Assembly (NCBI GenBank): GCA_045595365.1
Contig: JAZOAI010000038.1
Coordinates: 1 to 64,000 of the forward strand
DNA: 64,000 bases
From: SIG480 sp045595365
GTDB taxonomy: Bacteria > Bacillota > Clostridia > Oscillospirales > JAAYXM01
Reading direction: 5' to 3'
Below are positions 59,148-64,000 of this stretch, one piece after another (position 1 is the first letter of the stretch; the number at the start of each line of letters is the position of its first letter). The position numbers and the translations under genes are program-made. Below the pieces are notes generated by a model that worked only from the letters and a program-made list of their open reading frames with translations, made no database searches and was not told the DNA's origin.

Positions 59148-61025
59148 TCATATCCTTTCCGAGCGCTGCTTGATATACAAAAGAAGCGCTGCAATATCTG
59201 CGGGGCTGACCCCTGAAATTCTCGATGCCTGCCCGACAGACTTCGGGCGGATTGCCGTGAGCTTCTGACGTGCCTCGGTGCGAAGCCCGGAAAGCGACAT
59301 ATAGTCAATATCGTCAGGCAGAAGCTTTTCCTCAAGCTTTTTAAACTGCTCAATCTGCGATTTCTGTCGTTTTATGTATCCGTCATACTTAAGCGAGATT
59401 TCGACCGTCTCCGTGATATTCACGGGAAGCGGCTCTCTTTTTTCGTCAAACTCCTCAAGGCTTTTATAATCAAGCTGAGGGCGGCGGATTAAATCCGCAA
59501 GAGAGGCCCCCGTGACAAGAGGAGACGTTCCCCGAGCCTCTAAAAAGGCATTTATTTTCTCCCCGGGCGGGATAACTGTTTTTTTAAGGCGGAAAAGCTC
59601 TTTCTCCGAAAGCGTCTGCTTCTTGAGCATCCGCTGATACTTCTCCTCGGAAACGAGCCCGAGCTCGTAGCCGCGCTGTGTAAGGCGAAGGTCTGCATTG
59701 TCCTGCCGGAGATACAGGCGATATTCCGAGCGCGAGGTCATCATACGGTACGGCTCGTTTGTCCCTTTTGTGACAAGGTCATCAATGAGCGTTCCGATAT
59801 ACGAATCCGAGCGGCTTAAGATAAACGGTTCTTTTCCCGAAAGCTCGTTTGCGGCGTTTATGCCCGCTATAAGACCCTGAACTGCCGCTTCCTCATATCC
59901 CGAAGAGCCGCAGAACTGACCGGCGCCGTAAAGCCCCGCAATGTTTTTTACCCGAAGTGTTGCCTCAAGAGCGAGAGGGTCGATGCAGTCATACTCAATA
60001 GCATATGCAAAGCGCATAATCTCGGCGTTCTCAAGCCCCGCTATGGAATGAACTATCTGAAGCTGAATATCTTCCGGAAGAGAAGATGAGAGCCCCTGAA
60101 TGTACATTTCGTCAGTTGAGAGCCCCATCGGCTCGATAAAGAGCTGGTGGCGGCGCTTATCAGCAAAGCGCATAACCTTGTCCTCAATTGACGGGCAGCA
60201 TCTCGGGCCTACGCCCTCGATATTCCCGGAGAAGAGAGGGGAGCGATGAAGATTTTCGCGGATTATGCGATGCGTTTCTTCGTTGGTATATGTAAGGTGG
60301 CAGATTGCACAGTTTTCGATTTCTCTGTCAGTATCAAAAGAGAAGGGGGAAATGTCCTCATCTCCCGGCTGTGGCTCCATTTTTGAAAAATCAACAGAAC
60401 GCGCGTTGATTCGCGGCGGGGTTCCTGTTTTAAATCGGCGAAGCGGAAGCCCGATTGAAAGAAGGTTCTCTGTGAGCTTCGTTGCGGCAAACATACCGTC
60501 AGGCCCGCCCTCGCGCGAGGTTTCGCCGACGGTTGTCTTTCCGCCGAGGTATGTCCCCGTCGCAATTATGCAGGAGGACACGAGATATCTCCCGCCGGTC
60601 GCCGTAACAACGGCGCAGACGCGGCCGTCTTCGACTTCTACTTTTATTATCTCCGCCTGAAGAAGGTGCAGATTCTCACATTCCTCAAGCGCGCGCTTCA
60701 TCCGCGCCTGATATGCGCGCCGGTCAGCCTGCGCGCGGAGAGAGTAGACCGCAGGGCCTTTCCCTCGGTTCAGCATACGGTATTGAATGCACGTATCATC
60801 CGCCGCTCTGCCCATTTCGCCGCCAAGCGCATCAAGCTCGCGGACAAGATGCCCCTTTGCAGTCCCGCCGATGGCGGGGTTACAGGGCATATTCCCGACA
60901 GAGTCAAGGTTTATCGCAAAGCAGATAACGCGCGCACCAAGGCGCGCCGCGGCAAGCGCTGCTTCGCAGCCCGCGTGGCCCGCGCCGATAACTGCTATAT
61001 CATATTTTCCTGCAATATATTCCAT
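59148..61025 (-). CDS. mnmG: tRNA uridine-34 modification enzyme MnmG (GidA)
   Basis: FAD enzyme that with MnmE makes cmnm5U34. The 625 residues show VIGAGHAGCEAALAAARLGA, NPAIGGTAKGHLVRELDALGGEMG, TGTPPRI and YCPSIEDKV-like RCCPSIEDKVMRF, with two family cysteine positions. RYEGYI-like KYDGYIKRQ occurs in the C-terminal helical domain. Length is normal. It has its own promoter 50 bases upstream. mnmE is not nearby, so the usual origin-proximal cluster is broken. Confidence 0.97.
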   Translation of the reverse strand: MEYIAGKYDIAVIGAGHAGCEAALAAARLGARVICFAINLDSVGNMPCNPAIGGTAKGHLVRELDALGGEMGRAADDTCIQYRMLNRGKGPAVYSLRAQADRRAYQARMKRALEECENLHLLQAEIIKVEVEDGRVCAVVTATGGRYLVSSCIIATGTYLGGKTTVGETSREGGPDGMFAATKLTENLLSIGLPLRRFKTGTPPRINARSVDFSKMEPQPGDEDISPFSFDTDREIENCAICHLTYTNEETHRIIRENLHRSPLFSGNIEGVGPRCCPSIEDKVMRFADKRRHQLFIEPMGLSTDEMYIQGLSSSLPEDIQLQIVHSIAGLENAEIMRFAYAIEYDCIDPLALEATLRVKNIAGLYGAGQFCGSSGYEEAAVQGLIAGINAANELSGKEPFILSRSDSYIGTLIDDLVTKGTNEPYRMMTSRSEYRLYLRQDNADLRLTQRGYELGLVSEEKYQRMLKKQTLSEKELFRLKKTVIPPGEKINAFLEARGTSPLVTGASLADLIRRPQLDYKSLEEFDEKREPLPVNITETVEISLKYDGYIKRQKSQIEQFKKLEEKLLPDDIDYMSLSGLRTEARQKLTAIRPKSVGQASRISGVSPADIAALLLYIKQRSERI

Positions 61026-61068
61026 AAAGCTTCCCGTCTTTTTTATTTAGTGTAATTATCAATTTAAT

Positions 61069-61097
61069 ATTATACTATAAAGAGCGGTTTTCCGCAA
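61069..61097 (-). promoter_or_regulatory. Promoter of mnmG-rsmG
   Basis: Minus strand: TTGCGG (61092-61097), 17-base spacer and TATAAT (61069-61074), about 45 bases before the mnmG ATG. Confidence 0.7.
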
Positions 61098-61160
61098 CGG
61101 AAAATTAATTTTCTGTTCCCATAATTTTCACAAAACGACGCGGTTTTGTCACATTCTCCG

Positions 61161-61189
61161 TTGTAAAAATGCTTGTTGTATGGTATAAT
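61161..61189 (+). promoter_or_regulatory. Upstream promoter of the sulfhydrylase gene
   Basis: TTGTAA (61161-61166), 17-base spacer and TATAAT (61184-61189) with upstream TGG, an extended -10. The short hairpin GGTGC-TTC-GCACC (61198-61210) lies directly in the early transcript. No SAM riboswitch sequence was found in the leader. Confidence 0.65.
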
Positions 61190-61217
61190 AACCTCACGGT
61201 GCTTCGCACCTTGCCTT

Positions 61218-61247
61218 TTGCCGAGGGCAAAAGAATTATGGTATAAT
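61218..61247 (+). promoter_or_regulatory. Downstream promoter of the sulfhydrylase gene
   Basis: TTGCCG (61218-61223), 18-base spacer and TATAAT (61242-61247), again as TATGGTATAAT. A dyad CTTTTGCC-GA-GGGCAAAAG (61215-61233) overlaps the -35, a candidate regulator site. The start codon is 60 bases downstream. Confidence 0.6.
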
Positions 61248-61306
61248 GAGTTCAGGCAAAGCTTGAAATCAACTAATTATATTGATAAATAAGGAGATGT
61301 TTTTTT

Positions 61307-62575
61307 ATGAAAGCAGGAACAAAGTGTATTCAGAGCGGCTATTCTCCAAAAAACGGGGAAGCAAGGCAGCTCCCCATAATTCAGAGCACAACCTTCAAAT
61401 ACGAGACAAGCGACGAAATGGGAAAGCTTTTTGACCTTGAAGCCGAAGGCTATTTTTATACAAGACTCCAGAACCCGACAAACGACGCGGCGGCGGCAAA
61501 AATCTGCGACCTCGAAGGCGGCGTCGCAGCTATGCTCACCTCCTCCGGTCAGGCGGCAAACTTTTACGCCATCTTCAACATATGCGAAGCGGGCGACCAC
61601 TTTATCGCATCCTCATCAATCTACGGCGGCACATACAACCTCTTCGGAGTAACCATGAAGAAGATGGGCATCGAGTGTACCTTCGTTGACCAGACTCTCC
61701 CCGCAGAGGAGCTTGAAAAATACTTCAAACCCAACACGAAGGCGGTTTTCGGTGAGACTATCACCAACCCGACCGTCACCATTTTCGATTTTGAGAAGTT
61801 TGCAAAGCTTGCACATTCTCACGGTGTTCCGCTCATTATTGACAACACATTTGCAACTCCCATCAACTGCCGTCCGTTTGAGTGGGGCGCAGATATCGTC
61901 ACCCACTCCACTACAAAATATATCGACGGCCATGGCGTGAGCGTCGGCGGATGCATTGTTGACAGCGGAAACTTTGACTGGTCAAAGCACGCCGACAAGT
62001 TCCCGGGGCTCACAACTCCGGATGACTCATACCACGGCATCACCTATACCGAGCGTTTCGGAAAGGGCGCATACATAACAAAGGCGACAGCCCAGCTCAT
62101 GCGCGACTTCGGCGCTATCCAGTCGCCGCAGAACGCATTCTACGTCAACCTCGGTCTTGAAACTCTTCACCTTCGCATGCAGCGCCATTGTGAAAATGCG
62201 CTTGCAGTTGCAAAATTCCTCAAAAACCACGAGAAGATTGCCTGGGTTCACTATGCCGGCCTTGAGGGCGATGAATATTACGATATGGCGAAGAAATATA
62301 TGCCGAACGGCACCTGCGGTGTTCTTGCGTTCGGTCTCCGCGGCGGAAGAGCAGAGTCCATCGCGTTTATGGACAAATTAAAGCTTGCATCAATCGCAAC
62401 ACACGTTGCCGATTCAAAAACCTGCCTTCTCCACCCCGCAAGCCACACTCACCGTCAGCTTACAGAAGCGCAGCTTGAAGAAGCAGGAGTTTCTCCCGAC
62501 CTTATCCGCTTAAGTGTCGGAATTGAGGATGTAAACGACCTGATTGAGGACCTCCGCCAGGCACTTGAGGCATAA
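61307..62575 (+). CDS. metY: O-acetylhomoserine sulfhydrylase (MetY-like)
   Basis: PLP enzyme of the Cys/Met metabolism family that makes homocysteine from O-acetylhomoserine and sulfide. The 422 residues show TKCIQSGYSP, LPIIQSTTFKY, YTRLQNPTND, SSGQAANFYAIFN, the PLP-lysine segment VTHSTTKYIDGHGVSVGG and the late KLASIATHVADSKTCLLHPASHTHRQL in parts. GGAG precedes the ATG. Two tandem promoters lie upstream. O-acetylhomoserine rather than succinyl ester is inferred from family. Confidence 0.94.
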   Translation: MKAGTKCIQSGYSPKNGEARQLPIIQSTTFKYETSDEMGKLFDLEAEGYFYTRLQNPTNDAAAAKICDLEGGVAAMLTSSGQAANFYAIFNICEAGDHFIASSSIYGGTYNLFGVTMKKMGIECTFVDQTLPAEELEKYFKPNTKAVFGETITNPTVTIFDFEKFAKLAHSHGVPLIIDNTFATPINCRPFEWGADIVTHSTTKYIDGHGVSVGGCIVDSGNFDWSKHADKFPGLTTPDDSYHGITYTERFGKGAYITKATAQLMRDFGAIQSPQNAFYVNLGLETLHLRMQRHCENALAVAKFLKNHEKIAWVHYAGLEGDEYYDMAKKYMPNGTCGVLAFGLRGGRAESIAFMDKLKLASIATHVADSKTCLLHPASHTHRQLTEAQLEEAGVSPDLIRLSVGIEDVNDLIEDLRQALEA

Positions 62576-62589
62576 TTGATTGCCCTGCT

Positions 62590-62615
62590 CCTCAGTTTTA
62601 TTTTCGACACTGAGG
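62590..62615 (+). terminator. Short inverted repeat after metY
   Basis: CCTCAGT pairs with ACTGAGG across a 12-base T-rich loop, 15 bases after the stop. No U-run follows, so it is at best a weak terminator. The rest of the spacer to 62752 holds no supported gene. Confidence 0.4.
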
Positions 62616-62752
62616 CGCGCTTTATCTTTAATAAGGAGATTGTCCCATACTTAAAGAAGGAACCATCAGGATAGACCGTGACATTAACATACATCTTGAA
62701 AATAAAACCATCTGCCGGCAGTTTTTCAGAAAACCTAAAAGGAGGAAAATCG

Positions 62753-64000
62753 ATGAAAAAACTTCTTGCTCTCACAATTTGCTTTATTATGATTTTTTCC
62801 CTTCTCCCCGCGCAGGCTTTTGCCGCAAGCTCCACACTCTCTCGCGAGAGCGAGCTTGCCGAGGATTTAAAAAAGCTCGGAATCTTCAAAGGTGTTTCCG
62901 AAACGGACTTTGCCCTTGACCGCGCACCGACCCGAACGGAAGCTCTTGTTATGCTAATCCGCGTTCTCGGAAAAGAAGCTGACGCGCTCAAAAAAGGCGG
63001 GCATCACCCCTTCCTTGATGTTCCTGCCTGGGCAGACAGCTATGTAGGATATGCCTACGAAAACAAGCTCACAAACGGCATCTCGGCGACAAAGTTCGGC
63101 GGAGGGGATGAAGCCTCGGCTTCTATGTTTTTAACCTTTGTTCTCCGCGCGCTCGGATACTCTGACACAAATGGGGACTTTACGTGGGATAATCCGTTTG
63201 CTCTTGCGCGGCAGACGGGGATAATGAAAGGAAACCCCGACGTTATCAAGTTCTTAAGAGGCGATGTTGTTCTTATTTCCTACGCAGCTCTTGAAGCTGA
63301 GATTAAAGGAACGGGAAAAACGCTTGCGGAAAAGCTGATTGAAGCAGGTGCCTTCACGGCTGCAGCTTATGACACCTACTATAACGTTTCCGAATTTGAA
63401 AACGAGGGCGCGGCTGTAAGCTACAACTCCGAGGAAATATATACGCGCTGCTCGCCTGCTGTTTTCTTCATCGAAAACTACGACAGAAACGGGAGAGCAA
63501 TTTCTACCGGAAGCGGCTTTTTCATCGGTTCCGACGGCACGGCGGTTACGAATTATCACGTTATTGAGGGCGCCTCATCCGCACGGATTTACACAACAAA
63601 AAAGAGATGGTACGACATTGTAGGTGTTTATGATTACAGTGCCGAAGAGGACTGGGCCGTCATAAAGGTTGATATGTCTAACTCCCCATATCTCGAAATC
63701 TCAAAAGATGAAATCCGTGGCGGCGAGCAGGTTTTTGCAATCGGAAGCCCTCGCGGCTTTGACAACACCATATCCGAGGGGCTCATTTCAAACGCAGATC
63801 GTATTCTCGGAGGACAAAAGTTCATCCAGATAAGCGTTCCGATTTCTCACGGCTCCTCGGGCGGCGCACTTATAAACAAGAACGGAAAGGTCATCGGCAT
63901 TACCTCAGGAGGTTATGATGATGCGCAGAACTTAAACCTTGCAATTCCTATTTCCATTATAAACGGATATTCAAGAAAACGAGCAACCCCCCTTTCCGCA
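62753..64000 (+). CDS. Secreted S1C (DegP/HtrA-like) serine protease with SLH-like N-terminal repeats, 3' end outside window
   Basis: The frame runs from an ATG with GGAGG eight bases upstream to the window edge (416 codons, no stop). A signal peptide (about 1-24, ending AQAFA) precedes two SLH-like modules (about 34-95 and 95-160; RAPTRTEALVMLIRVLG is the best). The protease domain follows: GSGFFIGSDGTAVTNYHVIEG (H269), YSAEEDWAVIKV (D300) and ISHGSSGGALIN (S369) complete the trypsin-like triad. It is predicted to act on the cell surface, attached to the wall. A PDZ domain, if any, would lie beyond the window. Confidence 0.92.
   Translation, partial: MKKLLALTICFIMIFSLLPAQAFAASSTLSRESELAEDLKKLGIFKGVSETDFALDRAPTRTEALVMLIRVLGKEADALKKGGHHPFLDVPAWADSYVGYAYENKLTNGISATKFGGGDEASASMFLTFVLRALGYSDTNGDFTWDNPFALARQTGIMKGNPDVIKFLRGDVVLISYAALEAEIKGTGKTLAEKLIEAGAFTAAAYDTYYNVSEFENEGAAVSYNSEEIYTRCSPAVFFIENYDRNGRAISTGSGFFIGSDGTAVTNYHVIEGASSARIYTTKKRWYDIVGVYDYSAEEDWAVIKVDMSNSPYLEISKDEIRGGEQVFAIGSPRGFDNTISEGLISNADRILGGQKFIQISVPISHGSSGGALINKNGKVIGITSGGYDDAQNLNLAIPISIINGYSRKRATPLSA

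Noticed and set aside
61190..61306. SAM-I riboswitch before metY
   Set aside because: The leader lacks the conserved core elements and is too short after the second promoter.
62632..62752. Protein-like frame before the SLH protease (ILKEGTIRIDRDINIHLEN)
   Set aside because: No acceptable start codon after the AAGGAG (only ATA), and the frame runs on as a shadow of the protease gene.

Overview
The window looks like a chromosomal segment of an anaerobic, low-to-mid GC Bacillota of class Clostridia. The grounds are a Spo0A homologue and a SpoIVB-type S55 peptidase, Gram-positive style ribosome binding sites with frequent GTG/TTG starts, S-layer homology domains, a BY-kinase capsule module, and a strictly anaerobic oxygen-defence set (rubrerythrin, rubredoxin, flavodiiron protein). 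No rRNA, tRNA, CRISPR array, transposase or phage block was seen. Species-level placement is not possible from this window alone.

Layout. Positions 1-1000 hold palindromic intergenic repeats and one or two very small ORFs. 1004-10441 (minus strand) is one long operon for a group 4, energy-converting [NiFe]-hydrogenase joined to an Mrp-type antiporter module. Its order of transcription is NuoC-like, catalytic large subunit, HypA, HypB, MrpE, F, G, MbhD-like, MbhE-like, MrpB, MrpC, MrpD-like, NuoH-like, NuoB-like small subunit and an enlarged eight-cluster ferredoxin. 10551-15755 (minus) holds the rest of the maturation set (HypF, C, D, E), headed by a cysteine-rich Crp/Fnr-family regulator. 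Divergent from that regulator, 15863-18502 (plus) is a rubrerythrin, rubredoxin, FprA, high-molecular-weight rubredoxin cluster. These blocks together make a plausible reduced-ferredoxin, proton/Na+ and oxygen-handling region.

18640-23804 (plus) is a housekeeping run: lepA, hemW, ACT protein, UPF0210 protein, tadA. 24075-33647 carries serC, serA, gmk and metF (minus), an archaeal-type phosphoglycerate mutase, a short-type proS, argS and a spoIVB-like protease. 33850-40487 carries a lipoprotein, an MBOAT acyltransferase with its DHHW partner, thioredoxin, a DivIVA-like protein, an orphan fumarase beta subunit and glutamate dehydrogenase. 40484-56699 (minus) carries spo0A, a COG2509 flavoprotein, an S-layer protein behind a CpsB/C/D polysaccharide control module, an AroE-AroK fusion, a Gld-like ABC exporter with DUF4340 protein, and aspS-hisS. 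56879-58423 (plus) carries a small unknown protein, minD and a methylglyoxal synthase homologue; 58447-61025 (minus) is mnmG-rsmG; 61307-64000 (plus) is an O-acetylhomoserine sulfhydrylase and an SLH-type S1C protease cut by the window edge.

The most notable points are: (1) the hydrogenase operon, with a ferredoxin subunit that has three extra tandem dicluster domains, a catalytic subunit that ends directly after its last nickel ligands, and an MrpD subunit with a C-terminal extension resembling the missing MbhI; (2) a Spo0A whose phospho-acceptor aspartate is a serine; (3) a methylglyoxal synthase homologue with valine in place of the catalytic aspartate; (4) a 16-bp palindrome between the Crp-like regulator and rubrerythrin.
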